Of a stretch of DNA of 64,000 nt, positions 1 through 9,171 are shown in pieces. The notes beneath the pieces were generated by a model. That model did no database searches, had not been told where the DNA came from, and worked only from the letters and a program-made list of their open reading frames with translations. The stretch comes from Lachnoclostridium sp. UBA5725 (GTDB lineage: Bacteria > Bacillota > Clostridia > Lachnospirales > Lachnospiraceae). The DNA lies in contig DIGJ01000027.1 in assembly GCA_002419585.1 (NCBI GenBank), positions 1 to 64,000 on the forward strand, written 5' to 3'. The stretch's first letter is position 1. The number at the start of each line of letters is the position of its first letter. A program made the position numbers and the translations under genes.

Positions 1-9
1 AACGGTAAG

Positions 10-1545
10 TTATTCATCGCTTACCATTGATGCCCAGTAAACCAGATATTCTCCTGTTTTTTCATCATAAATGGCTTCAGGTGCCCATACGCATCCCGCA
101 CCCTCCACTCCTACTTCTACCATTCTAGGATTTGACCAGGTCACCAAATCATTTGATTCCCAAATAATCAACGACTTACTTCCACTAGACTGCGACTCAC
201 CCCAAGAGGTTCCGCCTCCAATACAAAGATCCGTCGCAATTTGATAAAATTTATCACCATCCGGTGAACGTAATATAAATGGATCTCTCACGCCTCCATC
301 ACCAAGTGAAGAGGTCATTATGGACTTACCTTCATTGAGGTCCGACCAATGAAAACCATCCTGGCTAGCCGCAAAGTAAATCTGCTCTGCAATGTTTCCA
401 TTTTCGCCAATAAAGTGCGTAAATAAATAATCTGTATATTCCGAGTCTTTGATTGTTACTGGTTTTGCTTTCACCGTAACTTTAATTTCCTTACTATCCG
501 TTACGCTACCGCTTGTAATCGTCGCTGTTATGGTTACTTCCTTATTTGCTACCTGTCTTGTTACTACCCCGCCAGGCGTATCATCATATCCTGTATTTGT
601 TTTTTTACTTACACTAATTACCGTACTATCGGATGTTTGCCATGTTATCTTGGCTCCCTCTTTCGTACTATCTGGTAAGGTAATATTTCCTCTAATATCA
701 TTTGCATTAGGGATGGTTAGCGTTTTCTTTGCCAAATCCACAATTTCTGTATCTGTCAGCTCTATTTTGCCGAATTTTTCTGCTACTTCCTGCGCACTCA
801 AGGTATAGTTATATACCTTAAACTCGGATACCTTACCTTTAAATGCTGGATCTGGTGTATATAGGGATTTTCCAATATATCCAATAATTGCAGGTCCACT
901 TGCGGTAATCGCTGCTCCGCTTGCAGTTTGTATAATGTCTTGCACTTTATATGTATGAGCAATGCTTCCAACTGATTTTCCATTCATGTAAAGATCAATC
1001 ATGCCATCTGAAAAAGCCGCTGTTACGATATTATACGTACTGGTATTGATGGATCCAGTTTCGTTTAGCTTCTCATCATTGCTGTCCTTGATTCCATACC
1101 GCATCGTCCCATTTCCCTGTCTTGGATTACAGAAGACATAATTTTTCACATCTGGCCACTTATTCTCCTTTGTCCCAAGACAGTAAAGCCAATGATTGGC
1201 TTTTGTACTGGTATTAAATGTAGCCTCGATGGTAAATGTTTCATCATCCCCCACTGCTCCATCTGGCAATTTTGCGTACTTTGCTTTATCTCCTGTAAAT
1301 GACAGTACTGTAGATCCATTCTCCTCCATAAAATCGGTAGATTCAAATCCCACTAATGTTGCATCGTGACCATTTCCCGATACATCGGTTAACTTGTTTC
1401 CTGCATTCTCCATCGTGTAATGTGTAATTAAGGCATCTGGACTTATCGTTGTACTGACATCCTCCGCCCTAACATTACGGGTAGGTAATAATGTAACTAG
1501 CATCATTATTACCAGTAGTTTTGCTATGATTCGTTTCTTTTTCAT
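10..1545 (-). CDS. Secreted LamG / Ig-like / GH43-type glycosidase, catalytic domain cut short by a stop
   Basis: A secreted glycan-active enzyme. Residues 1-27 form a signal peptide (KKKR, hydrophobic core, cleavage after VRA). Residues about 40-255 look like a LamG/concanavalin-type fold (LITHYTMENAG, DVSGNGHDATL, FKVYNYTLSAQEV). About 258-358 resembles the atrophied bacterial Ig-like domain found next to GH43 enzymes. From about 365 the sequence matches the start of a GH43 five-bladed propeller (IYFAASQDGFHWSDL, GGVRDPFILRSPDG, VWAPEAIYDEKTGEY). The frame stops with TAA at 10-12 after only about 145 residues of a domain that normally needs about 300. Either a nonsense or frameshift mutation broke the gene, or the rest lies in another frame outside the window. 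The ribosome site is AAGGAAGGGG before ATG 1545. Domain calls are from motif recognition. Confidence 0.75.
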   Translation of the reverse strand: MKKKRIIAKLLVIMMLVTLLPTRNVRAEDVSTTISPDALITHYTMENAGNKLTDVSGNGHDATLVGFESTDFMEENGSTVLSFTGDKAKYAKLPDGAVGDDETFTIEATFNTSTKANHWLYCLGTKENKWPDVKNYVFCNPRQGNGTMRYGIKDSNDEKLNETGSINTSTYNIVTAAFSDGMIDLYMNGKSVGSIAHTYKVQDIIQTASGAAITASGPAIIGYIGKSLYTPDPAFKGKVSEFKVYNYTLSAQEVAEKFGKIELTDTEIVDLAKKTLTIPNANDIRGNITLPDSTKEGAKITWQTSDSTVISVSKKTNTGYDDTPGGVVTRQVANKEVTITATITSGSVTDSKEIKVTVKAKPVTIKDSEYTDYLFTHFIGENGNIAEQIYFAASQDGFHWSDLNEGKSIMTSSLGDGGVRDPFILRSPDGDKFYQIATDLCIGGGTSWGESQSSGSKSLIIWESNDLVTWSNPRMVEVGVEGAGCVWAPEAIYDEKTGEYLVYWASMVSDE

Positions 1546-1812
1546 AACTATCCCCTTCCTTCTCGTTTTTTTGTATAATCATCCACAACGTGATGATTAT
1601 TACACCCCAAAGTTATATAGCCATGCCAACTTTTAACATAAATGGCATTGTCCTACATTATATGAAATCGATTCATCTACATAAATAAATTTTCTTACTA
1701 AGATTGTCTATATTTTTTCTGTTTTTTAAGGAAGGGGTTCATATTTTAAATAAAAGTTTTGATTTTTTTCGTTTTATTTAGAATATTTTTCGTTTTTGTA
1801 TGCTAACACAAA
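1546..1812. other. AT-rich intergenic region
   Basis: This is the upstream region of the leftward glycosidase gene, with its ribosome site next to 1546. I saw no clear gene, RNA or long repeat in it. The right end abuts the terminator hairpin of the neighbouring acetyltransferase. Confidence 0.5.
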
Positions 1813-1858
1813 AGAGCCTGTGGCTCTAACCTCGTATTGAGGTTAAAGCACAGGCTCT
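1813..1858 (-). terminator. Terminator hairpin overlapping the end of the GNAT/YoaP gene
   Basis: Nested arms AGAGCCTGTG/CACAGGCTCT and TAACCTC/GAGGTTA form a strong stem-loop, followed on the minus strand by TTTGTGTT. The stop codon of the gene (1843-1845) lies inside the hairpin. One arm shares about 22 of 24 bases with positions 11027-11050 inside the MITE-like repeat, so the hairpin may come from a dispersed element. Confidence 0.7.
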
Positions 1859-2613
1859 GATTTTAATTTATTCCAGTATTTTAAAAAACTTTTTTCTGAT
1901 AATATCTCATTGGTTACAAAATTGCCATCATAGAATAAGGAGTAAGTCGTAAAAGGTGATGGAGCATTCTGCGCTGCTTGTGTTGTCTCAATCTTCACTG
2001 TCTTTAAATTCATGCCGTATCCTTTTATGATCTCTTCTAATAAAGGAGCATATTTATCTGTATGAGGACATTGATTGGTATAATATAACACAAACCCTGT
2101 ATCCTCTATTTTCCCTTGTTTTGCATGTTCTTTAAACTTGGGAACAATGCTACTTTCTTCAAATGGTAAATACAATAATTCATAATATGGTTTTGCCGTA
2201 TCTGCAACGATAAAACCCTTATGCTTAAAAAACTTAGGATCGGATAAAAACGGCATTTTCTTATTTGAAGATAGAACAACAATCCCTTTTTTTCCTTTGG
2301 ATTTACTATCTGCTATACATTGTTCCAGCAATTGATTGGCGTAGCCCTGCCCCTTATATTGGCCTGAGCTCCATAAACAGTCGATATACATATATCCAGC
2401 TGCTTCGATTGGACACCATGCATATTCTGCGGGTATATATTCAATAAAGACCTTTCCTCTTACATCCAGCTTATTGAATACGAGTCCTTCTTTCATACGA
2501 TCGGCTAACCATCTTTTTTTTGAAGCAACACAGGTTTCCCCTTTTTTATCGCTAATTGCACAGCAGATGTGCTCGGTATCGATATTTTCCAAAGTTACTT
2601 GCTTAAAATCCAT
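1843..2613 (-). CDS. GNAT N-acetyltransferase with YoaP-like C-terminal domain
   Basis: A protein of about 256 residues. The N-terminal half is a GNAT acetyltransferase: YMYIDCLWSSGQYKGQGYA carries the acetyl-CoA loop (Q/R-x-x-G-x-G/A type), followed by GFIVADTAKPYYELLYLPF. The C-terminal half (from about residue 165, FVLYYTNQCPHTDKYAPLL) resembles the thioredoxin-like YoaP domain, with a single cysteine at the redox position. The substrate is unknown. Two starts are possible. The first ATG (2622) touches its AAGG, while the ATG at 2613 has AAGGATG at normal spacing and is preferred. It is a single gene with its own terminator at 1813-1858. Confidence 0.8.
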   Translation of the reverse strand: MDFKQVTLENIDTEHICCAISDKKGETCVASKKRWLADRMKEGLVFNKLDVRGKVFIEYIPAEYAWCPIEAAGYMYIDCLWSSGQYKGQGYANQLLEQCIADSKSKGKKGIVVLSSNKKMPFLSDPKFFKHKGFIVADTAKPYYELLYLPFEESSIVPKFKEHAKQGKIEDTGFVLYYTNQCPHTDKYAPLLEEIIKGYGMNLKTVKIETTQAAQNAPSPFTTYSLFYDGNFVTNEILSEKSFLKYWNKLKSEPVL

Positions 2614-2663
2614 TCGAATCATCCTTCTTTCAAATTCAATATAATGTTGTTTAACTAATGTTG

Positions 2664-3147
2664 TTATTCTTGATCAAACAAAGACATCTGCTGATATTCG
2701 TTTTGCTGCAGTTTTTCTTTCATCGGCTTCGAATAGCTACCAGATAATCCATAGTATTCTTTTCTTTCATTCACCATTTTATAGAGTTCATTTTTGTAAT
2801 CTTTGCTTGTACCGCCAGTCTTATACAGTTCTTGTAAGGGAGTAAAAAGTGCCGAAAATTCAGACTGTATGAAATCAAAAAATACCTTTCTCGTTTTACC
2901 GCGAAGATAAAGTACCCCAGGCAATACATAATCAACCGCACTTTCTTTTGCGTTTGCATAGAGACTGTCTACATTCTCCCTAGTATCGAAACTGTTCCTC
3001 ACCCAAATAATCGTGGGAATACATCGCGTAACAATATTTACACCCATGCTCACAGCCACTATACAGATTCAAATCCCAGGCAAACGGTATTTTTCTTTTT
3101 AATTTATTGCATGCAACGGTACAAAACATTTCTTTATAATTTGCCAT
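2664..3147 (-). pseudogene. Radical SAM protein (SPL-like family), internally deleted
   Basis: From ATG 3147 the minus strand reads MANYKEMFCTVACNKLKRK and continues to GCEHGCKYCYA. This is the CxxxCxxC iron-sulfur motif of radical SAM enzymes, in the context typical of spore-photolyase-like/Rv2578c-type proteins. The frame ends at TAG 2980-2982. In another frame, from about 2990 to 2664, the sequence continues as the C-terminal part of the same family (DTRENVDSLYANAKESAVDY, LPGVLYLRG, QQMSLFDQE). The roughly 120 residues that normally separate these parts are missing. I infer an internal deletion with a frame change, leaving no functional enzyme. The C-terminal part alone also reads as an open frame of 131 codons, but its first residues are not radical SAM sequence. 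Confidence 0.75.
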
Positions 3148-3257
3148 ATTTATATGCTTTTCATATATCCTTTCATAAAAATATATTTCGTACTTTGTCT
3201 TTTTTCAGTCCAATGATATCACATACAACACGACAACTGTATGTCCTGTTCAAATAT

Positions 3258-3665
3258 CTAGTTTTCTTTTAGTGCTTTTCGCAAATCTACTACATAGGTT
3301 TTTTGCATCTTTTTGATGAGGTTAAAGATCTTTGCAATTATCTCTACCATCGGATTTTTAATCGTTAGCTCTTCTGTAAATTCTATTTGTGTGTCCCCAT
3401 TTGACAAGGAAGAAAAGTTTCCCCTCCAATTTCCTTCTAAATTTCTATTTCTCATATGAAATGCATAAAAGCGAAACTCCTCTTTTGCAGTAATTGTAAA
3501 ATGCGTTTCAAAATTATTCTTTGCATACTCTATAAATTCTTTATCATCTATGATCACAATTTTAGACAAATCACTTCGCCATGCATAATTTGAATTATCC
3601 GTAACAATCTTCCATAGCGTTTCTATGTCAGATTGATATGTTGCTGTAATTGTTGATTTAATCAT
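3258..3665 (-). CDS. SRPBCC / START-like family protein
   Basis: A protein of 135 residues that starts MIKSTITATYQSDIETLWKI, the usual first strand and helix of the SRPBCC (polyketide cyclase/START-like) fold. It ends with the long C-terminal helix (KMQKTYVVDLRKALKEN). Members bind small hydrophobic ligands or act on them. The ligand here cannot be read from sequence. The ribosome site GGTGAGGGAG precedes ATG 3665. It stands between the radical SAM pseudogene and the c-di-GMP protein, with no sign of an operon. Confidence 0.8.
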   Translation of the reverse strand: MIKSTITATYQSDIETLWKIVTDNSNYAWRSDLSKIVIIDDKEFIEYAKNNFETHFTITAKEEFRFYAFHMRNRNLEGNWRGNFSSLSNGDTQIEFTEELTIKNPMVEIIAKIFNLIKKMQKTYVVDLRKALKEN

Positions 3666-3727
3666 ATGTCTTTACTCCCTCACCATCATTTTCTTTTTGC
3701 AGACACTAAACATTTTTTCCTTATCGC

Positions 3728-6181
3728 TTATAATATCTGTTCAATTTCATTTGGAGGAACCGGCCGGCTATAGTAATAGCCTTGTCCAATATCACAATTT
3801 GTGTCAATTAGAAAATCTTTTTGTTCCAATGTCTCGACGCCTTCTGCAACAACACTTAATCCAAAGGCATGTGCCAAATCGATAACTGTCTTATATATAT
3901 AATTCTCTTTTTTATCCAAAACATTTTTTATAAATTCTTTGTCAATTTTTAAAACATCAAAAGGAAGTATCTGTAAATAATTGAGTGAGGAATAACCGGT
4001 TCCAAAATCATCCATTGCAATGGAAATTCCAATATTTTTCAGTTTTTGCAGGCAGTTTTTTGCTTTTTCCAATTCCATCATGACAGCTGTCTCTGTTACT
4101 TCAACCTCGATTTCATTTGGAGCGATATTCATATCGAGTAAAATGTTGCAGATATTATCAAAGATAAGTTCATCTGTAAAGATATAACCAGACAAATTCA
4201 CCGCCATCTTAACCGGAGCAAACCCCTTCGCTTCCCAATCTCTTTTTTGTTGAATCGCTTTTTTCAATACCCATTCACTAATCGGAACAATATAACCAGT
4301 TTGCTCTGAAAACGGTATAAAATCACATGGCGGAATAAATCCCTTTTCTGGATGATTCCATCGAATGAGAGCTTCCACTCCAATAAGCTGTCCAGTCGCT
4401 AAATTATACTGTGGTTGATAGTATAATAGGAACTCTTCATTTTCAATGGCATCTTTCAATTGATTTCCCATTTCAATATACTGAATCGTCTTTTCATACA
4501 TCACATTATGAAATACCGCAAAGCCATCTTTTCCATTTGCTTTCTGATAAAACATAGCGATGTCTGCATTTTGCATTAATATAGAAAAATCTTCTCCATG
4601 CTGCGGATAGATTGCTACTCCTATACTAGCAGTAATTAAGAATTCCTGATTCGATACACACCACTTGTTTCTAAATTGAGCCAACACTTGATTCAACCAA
4701 TCTGTTAGGTCGGTTTTGTCCTTGGATTGATAAAATAAAAATGCAAATTGATCTCCGCTCAATCTTACTACTACGTCTGGCTTTTGTGTTATTTCACATA
4801 AAATTCTTCCAATATTTTGAATAAATTCATCTCCAATATCATGGCCCATCGTATCATTGATATGTTTGAAATTATCCATGTCCATGTTGATGATTGCAAA
4901 GCTATCTTTTCTTTTAATAGCTTCCATTGCAGTTTTTTCTAAATAGGCTCGATTTGGCAACCCAGTAAGTGAATCATAATATGCCACTAACCGAAGCTTT
5001 TCTTCCATTTCTCTTCGTTCCGTAACATCGGTTCCAATTGAAATAAGACCGTCTATCGTTCCATTTTCATCATGCAATGCATTGCAGTTCCATAAAATGG
5101 TCCTCTCCTTACCATCAAAGCAGGTCATATTAAGTTCCTGATCCTTTACCTTCTCTCCTTTTAAAATCAAATAGAATATTTCACTTATTTTCATTTCATC
5201 GTTTGTATCAAACAAAACATCTTTTCTCTGTTTTCCAAGTACCTCTTCCCTTTTCATTCCAAAGACTTTTTCAGCATAAGGATTGAACTGTATAATATTT
5301 TGTTTGGTGTCAAACACAATAATAATACTGTTTGCATCTAGAATTACATGATCCGATAGTTCCTTTTCCGCTCTTAATGACTCCTGTAGATGAATGAGTT
5401 CGGTTATATCTGTATGAGAACCTGCCATTCTGCTTGGTTGATTGTTCTCATCCCAAATACCTTTCCCTCTACTTAAAATCCATCGGTATTGACCCGATTT
5501 GCAGCGTAATCGATACGTAGCTTCATAAACACCATCTCTACTCAATAAATATTCATCCAAATTGCGACATACATTTGCCCGATCGACCGGGTGAATTAGT
5601 TCCTTCCATGAGTCAATGGTGGGAGCAAAATCCTCTTCTCCATAACCATATATACTTTTACTCTTCAACGAAAAAAAATAGACACCTGTTTTTACATCCC
5701 AATCCCAAATTCCATCGTTCGCACCTTCAACGGCAAGCTGATATCTTTGTTCACTCGAGAATAAGTCCTTTTGTTGATCCTGTATCGTAGTAATATTTTC
5801 TTTTAATTCTTCATTCATGGAAATCATTTCTTCGTGTGTTATGAGCAGATCTTCATAACCGGATAATATTTTATCAATTGATTTTGAATACAATACCAAT
5901 ACGCGTTTTATAACTACATAAAAAATCCCACCTGTTATAAAGACATAGCCCCAACCTTTATAAAGCTGTATTAATTCTTGCAGTTCTAGATCCTTTACAA
6001 AAAAATAGACAAAGCGATCGGATAATAGAATCCATAGTCCACCAAGAAAGATATAAAGAGCAATAATTTTCAAAGCCTCAAACCATGGCCGCAATTTGTT
6101 CTTAGCCGTTAAAAATTCTTCATATTCCGTTTGTATCGTTTGCATATTATCATCGATTTTATCAATGTCTTTTTTTTTCAT
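3728..6181 (-). CDS. Membrane PAS-PAS-GGDEF-EAL protein, probably a c-di-GMP phosphodiesterase
   Basis: About 817 residues. Two membrane segments (ALKIIALYIFLGGLWILLS and YVFITGGIFYVVI) come first, then a coiled region, then two PAS/PAC domains (DGIWDWDVKTGVYFFS; NSIIIVFDTKQNIIQFN). A GGDEF domain follows whose active-site motif reads SGDQF, so cyclase activity is doubtful. The C-terminal EAL domain keeps the residues needed for metal binding and c-di-GMP hydrolysis: VEALIRW, NLSG, EVTE, DDFGTGYSS, KIDK, EGVE, GQGYYYSRP. It probably cleaves c-di-GMP in response to a PAS-sensed signal. Start choice: an in-frame TTG at 6250 and an ATG at 6196 lack a ribosome site, while ATG 6181 has GGAAAG seven bases upstream. 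Confidence 0.85.
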   Translation of the reverse strand: MKKKDIDKIDDNMQTIQTEYEEFLTAKNKLRPWFEALKIIALYIFLGGLWILLSDRFVYFFVKDLELQELIQLYKGWGYVFITGGIFYVVIKRVLVLYSKSIDKILSGYEDLLITHEEMISMNEELKENITTIQDQQKDLFSSEQRYQLAVEGANDGIWDWDVKTGVYFFSLKSKSIYGYGEEDFAPTIDSWKELIHPVDRANVCRNLDEYLLSRDGVYEATYRLRCKSGQYRWILSRGKGIWDENNQPSRMAGSHTDITELIHLQESLRAEKELSDHVILDANSIIIVFDTKQNIIQFNPYAEKVFGMKREEVLGKQRKDVLFDTNDEMKISEIFYLILKGEKVKDQELNMTCFDGKERTILWNCNALHDENGTIDGLISIGTDVTERREMEEKLRLVAYYDSLTGLPNRAYLEKTAMEAIKRKDSFAIINMDMDNFKHINDTMGHDIGDEFIQNIGRILCEITQKPDVVVRLSGDQFAFLFYQSKDKTDLTDWLNQVLAQFRNKWCVSNQEFLITASIGVAIYPQHGEDFSILMQNADIAMFYQKANGKDGFAVFHNVMYEKTIQYIEMGNQLKDAIENEEFLLYYQPQYNLATGQLIGVEALIRWNHPEKGFIPPCDFIPFSEQTGYIVPISEWVLKKAIQQKRDWEAKGFAPVKMAVNLSGYIFTDELIFDNICNILLDMNIAPNEIEVEVTETAVMMELEKAKNCLQKLKNIGISIAMDDFGTGYSSLNYLQILPFDVLKIDKEFIKNVLDKKENYIYKTVIDLAHAFGLSVVAEGVETLEQKDFLIDTNCDIGQGYYYSRPVPPNEIEQIL

Positions 6182-6320
6182 AGACTCACTTTCCATCACA
6201 TTTTTATCAAATGTGTATTCAGATTTCCATTCCGGTCTCGTAGTTACCAAAATCTATATATTATTTAATTTTATTCTTTATTGAATCAGGTTGTCAACCA
6301 TAAAATATGAACCCTGCAAG

Positions 6321-6358
6321 AAAAAAACGCTGTGAATGATTACCCATTCACAACGTTT
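6321..6358 (-). terminator. Terminator of the cation/proton antiporter gene
   Basis: A stem with arms AACG-TGTGAATG and CATTCACA-ACGTT is followed on the minus strand by TTTTTTTC. It lies about 55 bases past the antiporter stop. Confidence 0.8.
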
Positions 6359-6414
6359 CATATGTTATAAATATAAGTTAATAATAGGCTCCAAATAGCC
6401 CTTTGATATATTAC

Positions 6415-7680
6415 TTATTTATATCCCTCTCCCCTTATCTCATTCGCATTTTCATAGTAACTTGTAACCTTTTGTTCTTCTGGAAGCAACACCAGTTCTT
6501 CACTTTTAAATACTAATTTCAATAAAATTGGAGTAATAACCGTAGTAATAACAACTACAATTATGGTTGGTCCTAAAAAACCGCTTCCTAAAAGCCCAAG
6601 AGCTGCCCCCTTGCTTGCAATAATCAATGCGACTTCACCTCGTGATATCATACCAACACCAATTCGTTTTGCCTGATATGTCTTATATCCACATATTTTA
6701 GCTCCGAGTCCACATCCAATAACTTTTGTAAGTATTGCAACAACAGCAAGCAAGATTGAAAAGATAACTATCGTACCTGACATATCTGGAAGCGATACTT
6801 TTAACCCTATACAAGCAAAGAAAACAGGTGATAACAACATATATGAAATGGTATCAAATTTCGCCTGAATAAAGGTAGATTTGTCTATGTTTGAAATAAT
6901 AAGACCTGCAATAAAAGCTCCGGTAATATCTGCAACTCCAAACCACTCTTCTGCAATATAGGCCATTATTAAGCAAAATACAAAGGCGATAATAGCATGA
7001 CGATGCAACCCTTTGTTTGAGGTTTCTGTCCATCTTTTATATATTTTGTAAAAGATATATCCCACAATTCCTGCAAATGCAAAAAATCCAACAATCTTAA
7101 TCAATACCACGCCAATTTTAACCGATTTATCTGCCATGCTTGTGACAACGGTAAGTGCTATTATTCCAAGAATATCATCAATTATTGCAGCTCCTAAAAT
7201 TGCATTACCAGATCGAGTTTTTAATTTTCCTAATTCTTTCAAAGTTTCTACTGTTATACTAACAGAGGTTGCTGTTAATATGACACCAATAAAAATATTC
7301 TGTAAAAACACGGAAGCTGTTGCATCTGACGCTATCATTCCTGGTTTATTAAAGAAATAAGTTAGTACAGCTCCACCAAACAGTGGAATAATAACTCCAC
7401 ATAGTGCAATCACAAATGATGCTTTGCCACTAGCTTTTAATTCCTGTATGTCAGTTTCCATCCCGGCACCAAACATTAGTACGATAACCCCAATTTCCGC
7501 AATTTCATGAATAAAAGCTGTTTCTTCAAGTATTCCGAACATAGCTGGACCTAAAAGAACTCCCGCTATCAATGCCCCTACTACCTGAGGCATTTGAACT
7601 CTTTTCGTTAACAGTCCAAGTCCCTTCGTAAAAAGCAAGATAATTGCTAAATCTAACAGATATTCATATCCTTGCATCAT
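6415..7680 (-). CDS. Cation:proton antiporter, CPA2 (Kef/NapA-like) family
   Basis: An integral membrane protein of 421 residues with 11-13 hydrophobic segments and the CPA2 pattern: a conserved first helix with MPQVVGALIAGVLLGPAMFG, then ATSVSITVETLKELGKL and GAAIIDDILGIIAL (the paired acidic residues of the ion site), and late GMISRGEVALIIASKGAALG. It exchanges Na+ or K+ for protons across the cytoplasmic membrane. No RCK/TrkA nucleotide-binding domain is attached; the C-terminus is short and soluble. The ribosome site AGGAGAGAGACA precedes ATG 7680. The gene stands alone with its own terminator. The ion cannot be told from sequence. Confidence 0.88.
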   Translation of the reverse strand: MMQGYEYLLDLAIILLFTKGLGLLTKRVQMPQVVGALIAGVLLGPAMFGILEETAFIHEIAEIGVIVLMFGAGMETDIQELKASGKASFVIALCGVIIPLFGGAVLTYFFNKPGMIASDATASVFLQNIFIGVILTATSVSITVETLKELGKLKTRSGNAILGAAIIDDILGIIALTVVTSMADKSVKIGVVLIKIVGFFAFAGIVGYIFYKIYKRWTETSNKGLHRHAIIAFVFCLIMAYIAEEWFGVADITGAFIAGLIISNIDKSTFIQAKFDTISYMLLSPVFFACIGLKVSLPDMSGTIVIFSILLAVVAILTKVIGCGLGAKICGYKTYQAKRIGVGMISRGEVALIIASKGAALGLLGSGFLGPTIIVVVITTVITPILLKLVFKSEELVLLPEEQKVTSYYENANEIRGEGYK

Positions 7681-7986
7681 TGTCTCTCTCCTTCATCAAC
7701 TTTTTCAAGTTGATATTTCTCTATTTTGTAGTAGCTGCAGTGCGGTACACTTTTTGCATCCCAGCAATAAGTATATTTTTTTTTTTATTTTATGTCAAGA
7801 AATCGAACAAAAATGATTTTAATTTACAATACAATTAGCGAATACCCCTCCATCAAAACCTTTTCTTGTTCATATTAAATTTACAAAATGTTCACTTTAA
7901 AAACATGGTTTAAACACAATTATTTCGTATACTAACTTTAAGTTAAACAAATAACTAATCTTTTTCATAAATATACTACTCCTCTT

Positions 7987-8018
7987 AAAAAGCAACCTGA
8001 AATATGGTTGCTTTTTTT
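7987..8018. terminator. Isolated terminator-like hairpin
   Basis: Arms AAAAAGCAACC and GGTTGCTTTTTTT surround a short loop, with T-runs in both directions. No gene ends near it, so it may end a small transcript or be a leftover of a lost gene. Confidence 0.6.
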
Positions 8019-8053
8019 ATTCTTACTAAGTTATGGAATCTGCCAAATAGGTA

Positions 8054-8083
8054 TTGACGAACCACGACTTTGTATAGTATGCT
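8054..8083 (+). promoter_or_regulatory. Candidate promoter of the ABC importer operon
   Basis: TTGACG is followed 18 bases later by TATGCT, about 85 bases before the lipoprotein start. The -10 match is moderate. Confidence 0.4.
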
Positions 8084-8167
8084 TTATCCATTAAAAGCTT
8101 TAAAGTTTTAAAGCGAGAATGTGCATTTTGACTCATGCGCTTTTAACACAACAGGAGGATACTATTT

Positions 8168-9154
8168 ATGAAAAAAAAATTATTAGCAAGCATTCTTACA
8201 TTAACTTTGGCTGTTTCCATGTTAGCAGGATGTGGATCAAAAGAGACTGCAAGCAGTGATGCAGAGAGCGAAGTATTTAAAATCGGTGTCAATCAATTGG
8301 TTACCCATGCTGCACTTGATGCAAGCTATCAGGGATTTGTAGACGCATTACAGGAAGCAGGTTATGAAGATGGTGTAAATATTAAAATTGATTACCAAAA
8401 TGCGAATGGTGACCAATCTACTGCAAATACCATTGCAACAAAATTAGTGAATGATAACAATAATCTTATCTTATCCATTGCAACGCCTTCCGCGCAAGCA
8501 TGTGCAAATGCAACAAAAGATATTCCAATCTTGGTTACAGCAGTTACTGACCCTGCAGGCTCTGGTTTGGTAGCCTCCAACGAAGCACCTGGTGGAAATG
8601 TATCCGGAACTTCAGACTTAAACCCAGTAGAGGAACAGATTTCATTATTAACAAAATTAGTTCCAACCGCAAAAAACATTGCTATCTTATATTGTTCCAG
8701 CGAAAGTAATTCAAAGATACAGGTAGATTTGGCAACTGCTGCGGCAAAAGCTGCTGGTTTGACCGTACAAGAAGCCTCCGTATCCAATTCCAACGAAATT
8801 CAGCAAGTTGTTCAATCGTTGATTGGTAAAGTTGATGCCATCTATGCTCCAACGGATAACACAATTGCAGCTGGTATGCCAACGGTTGCTCAGGTTGCAA
8901 ACGATAATAATCTTCCTGTTATTTGCGGAGAAGCCGGTATGGTAGAAGCCGGTGGTCTTGCTACTTATGGCATTGACTATTATGAACTTGGTAAATTAAC
9001 CGGAGTTCAGGCGGTAAAGATTATCAAAGGCGAAGCAACAACAGATACTATGCCGATTGAATACTTACCAAAAGATAAACTTACACTTACCATCAATGAG
9101 GAAGTCGCAACAAAATTAGGAATTACCATTCCTGCTGACTTAAAGACAGAATAA
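8168..9154 (+). CDS. ABC transporter substrate-binding lipoprotein (ABC_sub_bind/TrpX-like)
   Basis: A 328-residue extracytoplasmic binding protein anchored as a lipoprotein: the lipobox LAGCG follows a short signal peptide (residues 1-22). The mature part has the two-lobe pattern of the ABC_sub_bind family (FKIGVNQLVTHAALDASYQG, ILVTAVTDPAGSGLVASN, NIAILYCSSESNS, DAIYAPTDNTIAAG, TYGIDYYELG). Relatives have been proposed to carry aromatic amino acids or other small solutes, so the substrate is open. It is the first gene of a three-gene importer operon, 17 bases before the permease gene. Confidence 0.88.
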   Translation: MKKKLLASILTLTLAVSMLAGCGSKETASSDAESEVFKIGVNQLVTHAALDASYQGFVDALQEAGYEDGVNIKIDYQNANGDQSTANTIATKLVNDNNNLILSIATPSAQACANATKDIPILVTAVTDPAGSGLVASNEAPGGNVSGTSDLNPVEEQISLLTKLVPTAKNIAILYCSSESNSKIQVDLATAAAKAAGLTVQEASVSNSNEIQQVVQSLIGKVDAIYAPTDNTIAAGMPTVAQVANDNNLPVICGEAGMVEAGGLATYGIDYYELGKLTGVQAVKIIKGEATTDTMPIEYLPKDKLTLTINEEVATKLGITIPADLKTE

Positions 9155-9171
9155 TTGAAAGGAAAAGGGAA

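Larger units (their letters stand above)
7681..8167. other. Intergenic region between divergent genes
   Basis: This 487-bp AT-rich region holds the upstream side of the leftward antiporter, an isolated terminator-like hairpin (7987-8018), and the promoter and ribosome site (ACAGGAGGATA) of the rightward ABC importer. No T-box or other riboswitch could be recognised. A weak inverted repeat (TTTTAAAGCG/CGCTTTTAA, about 8104-8145) lies just before the lipoprotein gene. Confidence 0.5.

Noticed and set aside
7840..8167. Possible T-box or other riboswitch before the ABC importer
   Set aside because: Relatives of this importer can have a T-box, but no T-box sequence (AGGGTGGNACCGCG-like) or other conserved aptamer block is present.
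8392..8900. Antisense open frames within the ABC lipoprotein gene
   Set aside because: They are shadows of a clear lipoprotein gene, without ribosome sites.
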